Assembly (NCBI RefSeq): GCF_900095225.1
Contig: NZ_LT607420.1
Location: forward strand, 120,354 to 184,353
DNA length: 64,000 nucleotides
Direction of reading: 5' to 3'
Source of the DNA: Pseudomonas sp. UMAB-08
GTDB taxonomy: Bacteria > Pseudomonadota > Gammaproteobacteria > Pseudomonadales > Pseudomonadaceae
Position numbers and translations under genes: made by a program. This document shows, piece by piece, positions 27,688 through 37,185 of the stretch; the first letter of the stretch is position 1, and each line of letters opens with the position of its first letter. The notes below the pieces were generated by a model. It was not told where the DNA came from and searched no databases. It saw nothing but the letters and a program-made list of their open reading frames with translations.

Positions 27688-29754
27688 ATGACGCGCGGCA
27701 GTAAATTTTTTAGCGGTATGGGTGCCACGCTGTTGGTGTTGTTCGCGGTTCTGGGCATTGTGATTGCGACGTTCGATTGGAATCGAATCAAACCGACCCT
27801 CAACGAAAAAGTCTCTGAGGCGCTGCATCGGCCCTTTGCAATCAATGGCAATCTCGCGGTGCTCTGGCAGCGTGAGTCTGATCAAGGCGGTTGGCGCGCG
27901 TGGTTGCCGTGGCCGCATGTCGTCGCTGAAGACCTGATGCTGGGCAATCCGGACTGGTCCAAAAGTCCGCAGATGGTCACCCTCAAGCGTGTTGAGTTTC
28001 GTTTGGCGCTCCTGCCATTGTTGCTTCAGCAGGTTGTAATCCCGCGAATCGATCTGACGGGGCCCGATGCGAAGCTGGAGCGCCTGGCTGATGGCCGCGC
28101 CAACTGGACCTTCGACCTGCCCAAGGCCGACGCCAGCGCCGAGCCTTCGAAATGGGTGATCGACATCGGCACGATTGGCTTTGATAAAGGGCTGGTCAGC
28201 CTCAATGACCAGCACCTCAACACGCAGGTCGATCTGGTCATTGATCTGTTGGGCAAACCCATCCCGTTCAGCGATATCGTCGGCAGTGGCCAGGCGAAAA
28301 AAATTCATAATCAGGGCGTCGCGCCGCAGGATTACACCTTTGGCCTGACGGTCAAAGGGCAGTATCACGGCCAGAAGCTCAGTGGCACCGGCAAAGTCGG
28401 TGGGTTGCTGGCGCTCAAAGACCCAGCACAACCTTTCCCGCTGCAAGCCGATCTGCAGATTGCCGACACCCATATTACGGTTGCCGGCACCCTGACCGAC
28501 CCGCAAAACCTGGGTGCGCTGGACCTGCGCCTGAAACTCGCGGGCAGCAGCCTAGCTAACCTGTACCCGCTGACCGGCGTGACCTTGCCGGACTCGCCAG
28601 CCTATGCCACTGATGGTCATCTGGTGGCCAAACTGCATGAGTCCGATGGCGCGTCGTTTCGGTACGAGGGCTTCAACGGCAAGATCGGCAACAGTGATAT
28701 CCAGGGTGATCTCGGTTACGTCGCCAGCCAGCCGCGTCCGAAGCTGACCGGGACGCTGGTGTCCAACCAGTTACTGCTGGCCGATCTGGCGCCACTGATT
28801 GGTGCCGACTCCAATGCCGCACAGAAAAAGCGCGGGGGCGACAGCAAGCAGCCTGCAGGTAAGGTGCTGCCAGTTGAGGCGTTTCGCACCGAGCGCTGGC
28901 GCGATATGGATGCCGACGTCGAGTTCACCGGTAAGAAAATTGTCCAGAGCACAGACTTGCCGTTCACTGACCTGTACACCCACGTGGTGCTCGACGACGG
29001 CCAATTAAGCCTGCAACCCCTGCGTTTCGGCGTGGCGGGCGGCAAGCTGGACGCGGACATTCGCCTGGACGGACGCGCCACGCCACTGCAAGGGCGGGCG
29101 AAGCTCACCGCACGTAACTTCAAACTCAAGCAGTTGTTTCCGACATTCGAACCCATGAAAACCAGCTTCGGCGAGTTGAATGGTGACGCGGACATCAGCG
29201 GGCGCGGCAATTCGATAGCCGCGTTGCTGGGGACGTCCAATGGTGATCTGAAAATGTTGGTCAACGACGGCGCGATCAGCCGTGGGTTGATGGAGATCGC
29301 CGGGCTCAACGTCGGCAACTACGTGGTCGGCAAGATGTTTGGCGACCAGACGGTGAAGATCAATTGCGCCGCAGCTGATCTGGGGATCAAAAATGGCCTC
29401 GCCACAACCCGGTTGTTCGTGTTCGATACCGAGAACGCGATCGTCTACATCGATGGCACGGCGAACTTCAGCAGCGAGCAGCTGGATCTGAAGATCAATC
29501 CGGAATCCAAGGGCATGCGCGTGTTTTCGTTGCGTTCGCCGCTGTATGTCCGCGGGCCGTTCGCCAAGCCTGATGCCGGTGTCGAGACCGGGCCGCTGCT
29601 ATTAAGGGGGGCAGGGATGGTGCTGTTGGGGGTGGTCATGGGACCCGCTGCCGGTTTGCTCGCCCTGGTGGCGCCTAGCGGAGGCGAGCCGAACCAATGC
29701 GCGCCGTTGCTGGAACAGATGAAAGCAGGCAAGGCGCCGAAGACCGTGAAGTGA
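27688..29754 (+). CDS. AsmA-family envelope protein
   Basis: A 688-residue protein with one N-terminal membrane anchor (GATLLVLFAVLGIVIATF, about residues 12-29) followed by AsmA repeats. The opening DWNRIKPTLNEKVSEALHRPFAINGNL is the AsmA N-terminal hallmark (cited as DWNRIKPTLNEKV). AsmA-like proteins are periplasmic bridge-like proteins linked to lipid transport and outer-membrane homeostasis. The ATG at 27688 follows AGGAGAATCGTGCA. The C-terminal segment is hydrophobic (about residues 630-665). It is a single gene; the actual lipid role here is inferred. Confidence 0.85.
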   Translation: MTRGSKFFSGMGATLLVLFAVLGIVIATFDWNRIKPTLNEKVSEALHRPFAINGNLAVLWQRESDQGGWRAWLPWPHVVAEDLMLGNPDWSKSPQMVTLKRVEFRLALLPLLLQQVVIPRIDLTGPDAKLERLADGRANWTFDLPKADASAEPSKWVIDIGTIGFDKGLVSLNDQHLNTQVDLVIDLLGKPIPFSDIVGSGQAKKIHNQGVAPQDYTFGLTVKGQYHGQKLSGTGKVGGLLALKDPAQPFPLQADLQIADTHITVAGTLTDPQNLGALDLRLKLAGSSLANLYPLTGVTLPDSPAYATDGHLVAKLHESDGASFRYEGFNGKIGNSDIQGDLGYVASQPRPKLTGTLVSNQLLLADLAPLIGADSNAAQKKRGGDSKQPAGKVLPVEAFRTERWRDMDADVEFTGKKIVQSTDLPFTDLYTHVVLDDGQLSLQPLRFGVAGGKLDADIRLDGRATPLQGRAKLTARNFKLKQLFPTFEPMKTSFGELNGDADISGRGNSIAALLGTSNGDLKMLVNDGAISRGLMEIAGLNVGNYVVGKMFGDQTVKINCAAADLGIKNGLATTRLFVFDTENAIVYIDGTANFSSEQLDLKINPESKGMRVFSLRSPLYVRGPFAKPDAGVETGPLLLRGAGMVLLGVVMGPAAGLLALVAPSGGEPNQCAPLLEQMKAGKAPKTVK

Positions 29755-29976
29755 TATCCGGAGCCCAGTAGAGCCACCCTGACTCCGTATGAGCGAACAT
29801 TGTCCTTTTACAGCGGCGGTTATAGGGCTCTTGGTAGGTCGGGGGGGTAAAGCGATACACATTAACTGTATCCGCTCCATGTTTCCGACATTCAAAGACG
29901 CACGCTGATCGCCGATGCTGTGCTCCCTATACCTAGACCCATAAATGCACATCCTTACCCAAAGGGTCGTTTCGCG

Positions 29977-30213
29977 TCACTTACGTGTGGCAGGCGCTAT
30001 AGGCGGTAATTCCGCACCTACGAATCTGTGCGGGGGTAACGGCCATTCCTGTCGAGACCCCTGCTCGTTGAGCGTGGCAGTCTGGATCAGACTCATCAGC
30101 ATAACCGGACGGTTACAATGAATGTCCCTTTGGAACTTTACTGTATCTTTTCGAATAGCAGTTAGCAGGCTTGCAAAATTTAACTTAATAAAAAATCGCT
30201 TTTTAGCCAGCAA
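29977..30213 (-). pseudogene. Possible decayed remnant of an IS66-type transposase 3' end
   Basis: The 29755-30299 gap has no intact gene. On the minus strand a short open stretch of 78 codons contains VMLMSLIQTATLN, which resembles the conserved C-terminal VML-SLIQTAKLNG block of IS66-family transposases (TnpC). What follows is out of register with the family (no DVL-R-LP block), and there are no visible terminal inverted repeats. I read it as an old fragment, at 30011-30110 for the recognisable part. It may instead be chance similarity or a small unknown gene. Confidence 0.35.
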
Positions 30214-30299
30214 CCATCATTATTATAATGTTCGCGTGGTAGTCTGCTGAAAGTTGCGGAATTCACAATGAGATCGCTCTTCAGGCGCAGGTTAAAATA

Positions 30300-31952
30300 A
30301 TGATAAGCAACCTATCTGTAAAGGCCAAACTGAGTCTTAGCTTTGGCGTTATGACGCTCATAATTTTGCTGGTTTGCTTGCTTTCCCTCTTAAATCTCAG
30401 TGATGCCAATCAGCGTTTTTCCGATTATGTCGATGGGCTTAGCAAGCGCAAAGAAATAGCCACGAGTCTACTGTTTTTCGCTCAGCAACGGGCCATATCG
30501 GCACGTAACCTGGTTCTTGTTACCTCGGCACCTGAGCGGGAGTCCGAAAGTGCCACAGTGATTCTCGCCCACAAACGCGTTAGCAGTTTGCTGGCCGAGT
30601 TGAGTACTTCGATTGGTCGGTTATCATCGGTAGACAATGGGAGTGAAGAACACCGCTTGCTAACGGTAATAGAGAATATCGAGTCTCGTTACGGCCCTGT
30701 CGCGATGGACATAGTTAGTTTGGCAACGAAAGGAAACAAGGAGGCGGCAGTCCTCAAAATGAATACCGAATGCCTGCCGTTACTTAATCAGTTGGTCGCC
30801 GCCGTAAATGCATATACGACGTTTGGCACCCAACGTGCGATGGCCAGCCTGGAACGAGCCCGCGCTGAATATGCAGGACAACGTAACATACTGATCGCCG
30901 TCAGTGGTTTTGCAGTGGTGATCGCCTTGATCCTTTCACTGTTAATCATACGCGGTTTGGCTCGCGCCCTAGGCGCCGAACCCGCGGTGCTTTCCACTAT
31001 TGCGCAGCGAGTCGCCTCGGGCGATATACGGCCTATCCCCGAAGTTAAAACCGCCGCCCGAGACAGCGTCCTGTTTTCGCTGGGTGAAATGCAATCAAGT
31101 TTAAGTCGCCTTATCGGTCAAGTGCACAGTTCATCGAATGTCATTTCAACGGCTGCGGAAGAACTCTCCGCCGCCACAGAGCAGAGCCGTATTGGTGTCG
31201 CGAACCAACGGTTGGAAATCGATCAGGTCGCGACGGCCATTCATGAAATGTTGGCCACTGCTCTTGAAGTGGCCCGTAATTCTGAGGACGCGGCAAATGC
31301 AGCCTTAAGTGCAGATATGCAGGCGCAGGCAGGTGGCGGAATGGCCAAGCTGGCAATCACTCAGATTACGCGTCTTGCAGATGAAGTCTCTAAATCTGCG
31401 ACTGCCATGACCCGCCTCAAACAGGAAAGCGAACATATAGGTGGCGTTCTTGATGTGATCAAATCGGTAGCGGATCAGACCAACCTGCTCGCACTGAATG
31501 CCGCCATCGAAGCGGCTCGCGCTGGGGATGCCGGCCGTGGCTTTGCAGTGGTTGCCGATGAGGTTCGAAACTTGGCCAAGCGTACGCAAGGAGCAACCCA
31601 AGAGATAGAAAAGCTCACGACCGGCTTACAACAAATCGCCGAAGAGGCTGCGGGGATGATGGATGTCTGTCGCGGTCTTACCGACGAGACGGTGATTCAA
31701 GTTTCAAACACAGGCAATGCGGTGGCGGCCATCGCCGAGATGATTGCGAATATTCAACAAATGGTGAGACAAATTGCAACCGCAGGGGAAGAACAAAGTG
31801 CTGTCGCCGAGGAGATTAGCCGTAGTGTGACCTCTGTACGCGATATCGCCGACCAATCAGCGATCGCTAGCGAACAAACGGCTGCTTCCAGCACTGGCTT
31901 GGCAAATCTCGGCAGTGCTTTACAACACCAAATAGGTCGTTTCCAAGTTTAA
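30300..31952 (+). CDS. Methyl-accepting chemotaxis protein with periplasmic helical-bundle sensor
   Basis: A 550-residue transmembrane chemoreceptor. Segment TM1 is near residues 10-32 and TM2 near 193-213, enclosing an all-helical sensor of about 160 residues of the 4HB type. After TM2 comes a HAMP-like linker with the GAEPAVL motif common in Pseudomonas receptors. The signalling hairpin tip [18 protein letters not shown] is intact. No CheR-binding pentapeptide is seen at the C-terminus. Base composition and codon choice look more AT-rich than in neighbouring genes, and an IS66-like remnant lies upstream, suggesting transfer. Ligand unknown. Confidence 0.9.
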   Translation: MISNLSVKAKLSLSFGVMTLIILLVCLLSLLNLSDANQRFSDYVDGLSKRKEIATSLLFFAQQRAISARNLVLVTSAPERESESATVILAHKRVSSLLAELSTSIGRLSSVDNGSEEHRLLTVIENIESRYGPVAMDIVSLATKGNKEAAVLKMNTECLPLLNQLVAAVNAYTTFGTQRAMASLERARAEYAGQRNILIAVSGFAVVIALILSLLIIRGLARALGAEPAVLSTIAQRVASGDIRPIPEVKTAARDSVLFSLGEMQSSLSRLIGQVHSSSNVISTAAEELSAATEQSRIGVANQRLEIDQVATAIHEMLATALEVARNSEDAANAALSADMQAQAGGGMAKLAITQITRLADEVSKSATAMTRLKQESEHIGGVLDVIKSVADQTNLLALNAAIEAARAGDAGRGFAVVADEVRNLAKRTQGATQEIEKLTTGLQQIAEEAAGMMDVCRGLTDETVIQVSNTGNAVAAIAEMIANIQQMVRQIATAGEEQSAVAEEISRSVTSVRDIADQSAIASEQTAASSTGLANLGSALQHQIGRFQV

Positions 31953-31958
31953 AATAGT

Positions 31959-32061
31959 CGCTCATAAAAGAGCGGTTTCAGGATGGCATACGGATTACGA
32001 CCGCTTTCGCAGGCAGCCTGCACCCACAGAATGACTCGATTCTCTGCGGGTGCAGCCTGCG
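31959..32061. terminator. Hairpins between the chemoreceptor and ferritin-like genes
   Basis: A short stem CGCTC/GAGCG followed by GTTTC (31959-31978) sits just after the chemoreceptor stop. A longer dyad follows, with arms CGCAGGC...CTGCACCC and GGGTGCAGCCTGCG (32008-32061). It separates two convergent genes and could end both transcripts; no long T run is present on the plus strand. Confidence 0.4.
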
Positions 32062-32079
32062 AATGCGTCTAGGCGGTCA

Positions 32080-32613
32080 TCACAAATCCTTCAAAATATC
32101 CGCCATGTCATCGGCGTGCTCTTCTTCTTGAGCGAGGATCACTTCGAAAATCCGCCGGGTGGTCGGGTCCTGTTCGCCGATGTATTGAATGATTTCGCGG
32201 TAGCTGTCGATGGCGATCCGTTCGGCGACCAAGTCCTCGTAGACCATTTCCTTAAGCGTGTTGCCGGCGACGTATTGCGCGTGGGAGTTTTTCGACAGGG
32301 TGTCCGGATTGAATTCCGGTTCGCCGCCCAACTGCACGATCCGCTCCGCCAGCAGGTCCGCATGCTCTGCCTCTTGCTGAGCGTGCTCGAGGAACTCGGT
32401 AGCCGCGACGTTGGCTTTCAGGCCTTTGGCCATGTAGTAGTGGCGCTTATAGCGCAGGATGCACACCAGCTCTGTGGCCAGTGACTCGTTGAGCAAACGC
32501 AATACGGTTTCACGGTCAGCGCTGTAACCCTCGGTGACTGCACCGTTTTCCACATTCACGCGCGCACGTTGGCGCAAGCTGCTCACATCTGATAATTGCT
32601 GCTCGTTGCTCAT
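32080..32613 (-). CDS. Ferritin-like / bacterioferritin-type protein
   Basis: A 177-residue four-helix-bundle protein. Two carboxylate-rich motifs, ATELVCILRYKRHY and EHAQQEAEHADLLAER, then DLVAERIAIDSY and EVILAQEEEHADDM, form the paired E-x-x-H ligands of a ferritin-like di-iron centre. It probably stores iron or protects against peroxide. The ATG at 32613 has GGAG seven bases upstream; in-frame start codons at 32616 and 32619 are closer to it. It is not a typical heme bacterioferritin by sequence reading, and its exact subfamily is unsure. Confidence 0.82.
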   Translation of the reverse strand: MSNEQQLSDVSSLRQRARVNVENGAVTEGYSADRETVLRLLNESLATELVCILRYKRHYYMAKGLKANVAATEFLEHAQQEAEHADLLAERIVQLGGEPEFNPDTLSKNSHAQYVAGNTLKEMVYEDLVAERIAIDSYREIIQYIGEQDPTTRRIFEVILAQEEEHADDMADILKDL

Positions 32614-32849
32614 CATCAATCTCCAGGGCTAATCCGGTTTCCGTCTCGCTCTCGAGAGTTGCCCGTTTAAACCTTCAAATGGGTACTCCGGCGTGATCGG
32701 TACGTAGTTGTGAGTGATGAACAGCGAGAAAGTTTTATTGAAGTGGGCGTGGTTGGTCCATTGCCAGTTTTAATTGGACACGAGACAGTGGGCCCGCATT
32801 GCGCAGGTGCCGTCAGGGTTGAAGTCCTCTATGCAAAGGATCCGGGTTT

Positions 32850-33740
32850 ATGACGCAAGAGTTGGCCACACGTTATCCGCTGGTGATGGTTCCGGGTTTA
32901 TTAGGGTTTGTCCGGGTGGTGGTGTACCCCTACTGGTTCGGGATCGTGTCGAGGTTGCGGCAGGGTGGGGCCAAGGTCTTTCCGGTGATGGTGTCTGCAG
33001 TCAATTCCACTGAAGTGTGCGGCGAACAATTGCTGCAACAGATCGAGCGAATACTGCGCGAAACGGGGGCGGCCAAGGTCAACCTGATCGGCCATAGTCA
33101 GGGCGCGCTGACCAGTCGCTACGCCGCAGCGAAACGCCCGGATCTGGTAGCGTCCGTGACCTCGGTCGCCGGCCCGAATCATGGCTCGGAGCTGGCGGAT
33201 TACCTGGGACGAAGCTTCCCTCTCGGCACGGTCCGGCGATGCCTGCTCAATGGCGCCATGCGCCTGATGGCCGGATTGATGCGCCTGTTGGAGACCGGCT
33301 ATCGCGGGCCAAAGCTGCCGATCGATGTCGATGCGTCTCACCAATCGCTGACTACCGAGGGCGTGGCGCTGTTCAACCACCGCTGCCCGCAAGGCTTGCC
33401 CGAGGCGTGGGGCGGGCAGGGCGAAGAGTCGGTCAACGGTGTGCGTTATTACTCGTGGTCCGGCACGTTGCAGCCAGGGCGCAGTGATCGCGGGCGTAAT
33501 CGTCTGGACGGTACCAACGTCACCTGTCGCCTGTTTGCCCGTACTTTTACCCGTGAAGTTGGGCATTGCGACGGTATGGTCGGGCGTTTCAGTTCGCACT
33601 TGGGAACGGTCATCGGCGATGACTATCCGCTCGACCATTTCGACATCGTCAACCAGACACTCGGGCTGGTGGGCAAGGGGGCTGACCCGGTGCGGTTGTT
33701 CACCGAGCATGCCGAGCGTCTGAAAGCGGCGGGGCTATAA
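32850..33740 (+). CDS. Triacylglycerol lipase, Pseudomonas family I (P. fragi-like)
   Basis: An alpha/beta-hydrolase of 296 residues. Nucleophile Ser83 lies in NLIGHSQGALTSRYAA. The catalytic Asp is in CDGMVGRFSSHLG and the His in PLDHFDIVNQ, all closely matching Pseudomonas family I lipases. There is no signal peptide, as in the short P. fragi-type enzyme. The usual HG of the oxyanion loop reads PG here (VMVPGLLGF). The neighbouring gene is not a lipase foldase. It converges on the EamA transporter gene, whose end overlaps its own by six bases. Confidence 0.85.
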   Translation: MTQELATRYPLVMVPGLLGFVRVVVYPYWFGIVSRLRQGGAKVFPVMVSAVNSTEVCGEQLLQQIERILRETGAAKVNLIGHSQGALTSRYAAAKRPDLVASVTSVAGPNHGSELADYLGRSFPLGTVRRCLLNGAMRLMAGLMRLLETGYRGPKLPIDVDASHQSLTTEGVALFNHRCPQGLPEAWGGQGEESVNGVRYYSWSGTLQPGRSDRGRNRLDGTNVTCRLFARTFTREVGHCDGMVGRFSSHLGTVIGDDYPLDHFDIVNQTLGLVGKGADPVRLFTEHAERLKAAGL

Positions 33741-34622
33741 GGCTGCTGATCGGGCCCGTAACGGTGTCTTCCAGCGTTCCGCCAGCACCACGCCACCCAG
33801 CGTCAGCGCACCGCCGAGCAAGTGGTACAGGGCCAGGCGTTCGCCCAGCACTGCAGCGGCAATCAGTGCGGTGACGATCGGCAGCAGGTTGAAAAACAAC
33901 GTCGTGCGACTCGGGCCCAGACGGCTGATGGCGTGCATCCACATCAGCGGGGCCAGCATCGAGGTGGGGATGCAGGCATATAAAATCAAAGGGATATTGC
34001 TCGGGCTCAGCCCTGCTTTGGGCGACAGAACAAACAGTGGCAGCAGAACAATAATCGCCACCAACACTTGCAGGTACAGCAGTTGCAGGGGCGGCATGCG
34101 CAATTGCCACTTTTTGAGCAACGTGCTGTAGACCGCATACGCCAGGGTCGCGACCAGCATCATCGCGTCGCCCATGTTCACGCCCTGCTCGATCAAGGTA
34201 CTCAGGTTGCCCGCTGAAATCACCACCAATACCCCGCCAAACGACAGCACCGCACCCACTAACGCCCCTGCTGTCAGGCGATTACCAAGGCTGGTTATTG
34301 ACAGCGTCAGGGCCATCATCGGCATCAGCGACAGAATGATCCCCATGTTGGTGGCCGAGGTCAGGGTTGCGGCGAAGTACGCCAGGCTTTGATACACCGC
34401 CATGCCGAGCACGCCGAGGATGAAGACTTTCCCCAGGTTGGGTTTTATCGTCGTCCAGTTGGCCAGCACTGGTTTGAGCATGAAGGGCGTGAACAGGATC
34501 CCGGCCAGCACCCAGCGATAGAAACCGATCTCGGCGGGGAAGATCACCCCCACGGCCAATTTGTTGACGACGGTATTGCCGGCCCAGATCAAAATGGCCA
34601 ATAACGGATACAGGTATTGCAT
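33735..34622 (-). CDS. EamA/DMT-family transporter
   Basis: An inner-membrane protein of about 295 residues with ten hydrophobic segments in two EamA repeats (AGNTVVNKLAVG in the first; LLPIVTALIAAAVLGERL in the second). Such proteins export amino acids or other metabolites. The start at 34622 (MQYLYPLLAIL) is preferred over the in-frame codon at 34634, as it begins right before the first membrane helix. The divergent AraC-type gene at 34718 may control it. Substrate unknown. Confidence 0.85.
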   Translation of the reverse strand: MQYLYPLLAILIWAGNTVVNKLAVGVIFPAEIGFYRWVLAGILFTPFMLKPVLANWTTIKPNLGKVFILGVLGMAVYQSLAYFAATLTSATNMGIILSLMPMMALTLSITSLGNRLTAGALVGAVLSFGGVLVVISAGNLSTLIEQGVNMGDAMMLVATLAYAVYSTLLKKWQLRMPPLQLLYLQVLVAIIVLLPLFVLSPKAGLSPSNIPLILYACIPTSMLAPLMWMHAISRLGPSRTTLFFNLLPIVTALIAAAVLGERLALYHLLGGALTLGGVVLAERWKTPLRARSAAL

Positions 34623-34717
34623 AAGGACAACCACAACAGAAATGAGACTGGATTATCCCCTGTCTGGATCGATGGCTATACTCTGTTTCAGACAACATCC
34701 CCTTGAATACAGACAGC

Positions 34718-35518
34718 ATGAACAACAAGCTTTTAAGCATTCCAGACTTTTCCGGGCTGCCGTCCCCGGTTTACCTGCGCCACGACGAATTCGGCGCGGA
34801 CACGCACAGTGCGGCGCACAGCCACGCCTGGGGCCAGCTCAACTTTGTCGCCCACGGGGTGATGGAGCTGGAAATAGCCGGGCAGCGCTTTATCTCGCCG
34901 CCGCACTATGCCGTGTGGATACCCCCCACAACCGAACACAGTTGCTACAACCGTCAGGCTATCGTCTATCGGTCGGTCTATCTCGCCCTCGAGCATTGCG
35001 CCAGTTTACCGAGCGAGCCGTGCACACTGGTGATCAGCGACATTCTCAAGGCGATCCTCAATGACTTTGCGGAACGGGACGTGAAAATCCCTGAGCGCGA
35101 AGCTGATATCCGGCTGGCGCAAGTGGTGGTCGATCAATTGCGCGTGGCGCAGGTGCAAACGCGCTATCTGCCTTACGCGCAAAGCCCTGGGCTGCACAGC
35201 GTGCTCCAGGCTTTGCAGGCCGATCCCGGGGATAACCGGCCCTTGGTCGAATGGGCGCGTGAGGTGCATGTCAGCGAACGAACATTGGCGCGCCTGTGCC
35301 TGCGCGAGCTGGGGATGAGCTTCGGTGACTGGCGTCAGCGCATGCGATTTCTGGCGGCCATCGAGGCGCTGGAAGGACGTCGTTCGGTGCAGGAAATCGC
35401 TTTCGATATGGGCTACAGCAGTGCCTCGGCGTTTATCTCGATGTTCCAGCGTCTGGCCGGATGTACGCCCGAGCAGTATCGGCGGCAGGCAAAAAAGCCT
35501 GATAGGCAGATGCCATAA
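34718..35518 (+). CDS. AraC-family transcriptional regulator
   Basis: A 266-residue regulator with an N-terminal cupin-type effector domain (AHSHAWGQLNFVAHGVMELE, about residues 29-48) and two C-terminal HTH motifs (SERTLARLCLRELGMSF; EIAFDMGYSSASAFISMFQR). The ATG at 34718 is used; an upstream TTG in frame is less likely. It is divergent from the EamA transporter across 95 bp, so that transporter is the obvious candidate target. Effector unknown. Confidence 0.88.
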   Translation: MNNKLLSIPDFSGLPSPVYLRHDEFGADTHSAAHSHAWGQLNFVAHGVMELEIAGQRFISPPHYAVWIPPTTEHSCYNRQAIVYRSVYLALEHCASLPSEPCTLVISDILKAILNDFAERDVKIPEREADIRLAQVVVDQLRVAQVQTRYLPYAQSPGLHSVLQALQADPGDNRPLVEWAREVHVSERTLARLCLRELGMSFGDWRQRMRFLAAIEALEGRRSVQEIAFDMGYSSASAFISMFQRLAGCTPEQYRRQAKKPDRQMP

Positions 35519-35589
35519 CACATGGCGGAGCGTTGGCTACACTTCAACGCGAACCGTGCTGCCCGGTGCGGTAATCAGGAGAAAACTCC

Positions 35590-35889
35590 ATGAAGATGCT
35601 GCATATACCTTTGCTGATCGTGGGTGTGTTGATGTGTGCCCAAGGCTTCGCTGCTACAGCACAACAGAACAAGATGGCAGCGTGCAATGCTGATCCCCAG
35701 GCGAAAACCCTAAAGGGCGATGAGCGCAAAGCCTTCATGAGCAATTGCCTGAAAGCGTCACCCGCACCGGCGGCCAAGGCGGTCACGCCTCAGCAGCAGA
35801 AAATGAAAGACTGCAATGCCGATCCTCAGGCGAAAGCGCTGAAGGGCGATGAGCGCAAAGCATTCATGAGCCAGTGCCTCAAAAAATAA
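35590..35889 (+). CDS. psiF: PsiF-repeat protein (phosphate starvation-inducible PsiF family)
   Basis: A 99-residue secreted protein with a signal peptide (about residues 1-20, ending in QGFAATA). Two tandem PsiF repeats follow, MAACNADPQAKTLKGDERKA and MKDCNADPQAKALKGDERKA, each ending in FMS-x-CLK. Each repeat carries two cysteines, suggesting intra-repeat disulfides in the periplasm. The ATG follows CAGGAG. The function of PsiF is not established, and no Pho box was recognised upstream. Confidence 0.9.
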   Translation: MKMLHIPLLIVGVLMCAQGFAATAQQNKMAACNADPQAKTLKGDERKAFMSNCLKASPAPAAKAVTPQQQKMKDCNADPQAKALKGDERKAFMSQCLKK

Positions 35890-36080
35890 TCTACAACCGG
35901 CTGCCATGACAGGCGCAGCGGCACGTCCAGCGCATTTAAACCTGCGATTGCCGGCCTTGATTCGGGCTGTGATCGCAGGCGTTGTCGGCTGATCATCGGC
36001 ACGGCTATCGGATCGCTGGTCCTCGACCCGGAACGCTGGCAGACTGCCCACCTTTTCGAGCCGTTCGTTTTGGGGCTGTC

Positions 36081-37091
36081 ATGCCAACGTTTTCTCCGCG
36101 TCACGTGTTGTTGGCCAGTTGGATCATCATTTTTTGCGGTTTGTTACTGGTCTTGCCGCTCAAACTGCTGCCGAGTCTGTTGGCCGGGTTGCTGGTGTAC
36201 GAGCTGGTCAATATGCTCACACCGAAGTTGCAGCGACTGATCGCAGGAGAGCGCGCGCGCTGGTTGGCGGTGGCGTTGTTGGGCACGCTGGTGGTCAGTG
36301 TGCTGGCCTTGCTGTTTGCCGGCGCGATCAGTTTCTTGCTGCACGAAGCAGAAAACCCTGGCGCATCGCTGGATAAATTCATGATTCTGGTGGACCGCGC
36401 TCGCGGGCAACTGCCGCCGTTCATCGACAGTTACCTGCCCGCCAGCGCCGCCGAGTTCCGTGTGTCGCTGGGTGCCTGGCTGGCGAAGCATGTGGGCGAG
36501 CTACAGCTGCTTGGCAAGGGCGCGGCGCACATGTTCGTCACGCTGCTGATCGGTATGGTGCTGGGTGCGATCATCGCCTTGCAGCAGGTGAGTGACGTCC
36601 ATAAGCGCAAACCGCTGGCGGCGGCGTTGTTCGATCGTCTGAGCTTTTTGAGTCAGGCCTTTCGCAATATCGTTTTCGCGCAGATCAAGATTTCCCTGCT
36701 GAACACCGCGTTTACCGGGATCTTTCTGGCGGTGGTCATGCCGTTATTCGGGGTTCATCTGCCGCTGACCAAAACGCTGATCATCCTCACCTTCCTGCTG
36801 GGCCTGCTGCCCGTGGTGGGGAATCTGATGTCCAACACGCTGATCTTCATCGTCGGCATGTCGCTGTCGATCTGGGTGGCCGCAGCGGCGCTGGGTTATC
36901 TGATCGTGATCCACAAGCTTGAATACTTCCTCAACGCGCGAATCGTCGGCGGTCAGATCAGTGCTAAGTCATGGGAATTGTTGCTGGCGATGCTGATCTT
37001 CGAAGCAGCCTTCGGCCTGCCCGGCGTCGTGGCCGGGCCGATTTATTACGCGTATTTGAAAAGCGAGTTGAGAGGGGTAGGGCTGGTTTAG
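36081..37091 (+). CDS. AI-2E-family transporter (PerM/YhhT-like)
   Basis: A membrane protein of 336 residues with about eight hydrophobic segments in the AI-2E/UPF0118 pattern, including LLGLLPVVGNLMSNTLIF and the C-terminal EAAFGLPGVVAGPIYYAYLK (cited as FGLPGVVAGPIYYAYLK). The family includes autoinducer-2 and sodium/proton exporters, so the substrate cannot be assigned. The ATG at 36081 sits just before the first helix with GGGG upstream; the frame is open to 35982 but the added residues are unlike the family. No gene is seen in 35890-36080. Confidence 0.87.
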   Translation: MPTFSPRHVLLASWIIIFCGLLLVLPLKLLPSLLAGLLVYELVNMLTPKLQRLIAGERARWLAVALLGTLVVSVLALLFAGAISFLLHEAENPGASLDKFMILVDRARGQLPPFIDSYLPASAAEFRVSLGAWLAKHVGELQLLGKGAAHMFVTLLIGMVLGAIIALQQVSDVHKRKPLAAALFDRLSFLSQAFRNIVFAQIKISLLNTAFTGIFLAVVMPLFGVHLPLTKTLIILTFLLGLLPVVGNLMSNTLIFIVGMSLSIWVAAAALGYLIVIHKLEYFLNARIVGGQISAKSWELLLAMLIFEAAFGLPGVVAGPIYYAYLKSELRGVGLV

Positions 37092-37120
37092 CGCGGTATC
37101 AGATAGACCGTTTCAGGCCA

Positions 37121-37171
37121 TTCGCGAATGAGTTCACTCCCACAGAGGCATGCAATCTTCTGTGGGAGTTA
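37121..37171. repeat. REP-like inverted pair
   Basis: ATTCGCGAATGAGTTCACTCCCACAG faces TTCTGTGGGAGTTACCTGCC (cores GAGTTCACTCCCACAG and CTGTGGGAGTTACC). It lies between the convergent transporter and yegD genes. Confidence 0.7.
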
Positions 37172-37185
37172 CCTGCCTGACTGAA

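Noticed and set aside
35519..35589. Pho box upstream of psiF
   Set aside because: No CTGTCAT-type direct repeat was found despite the gene family name.
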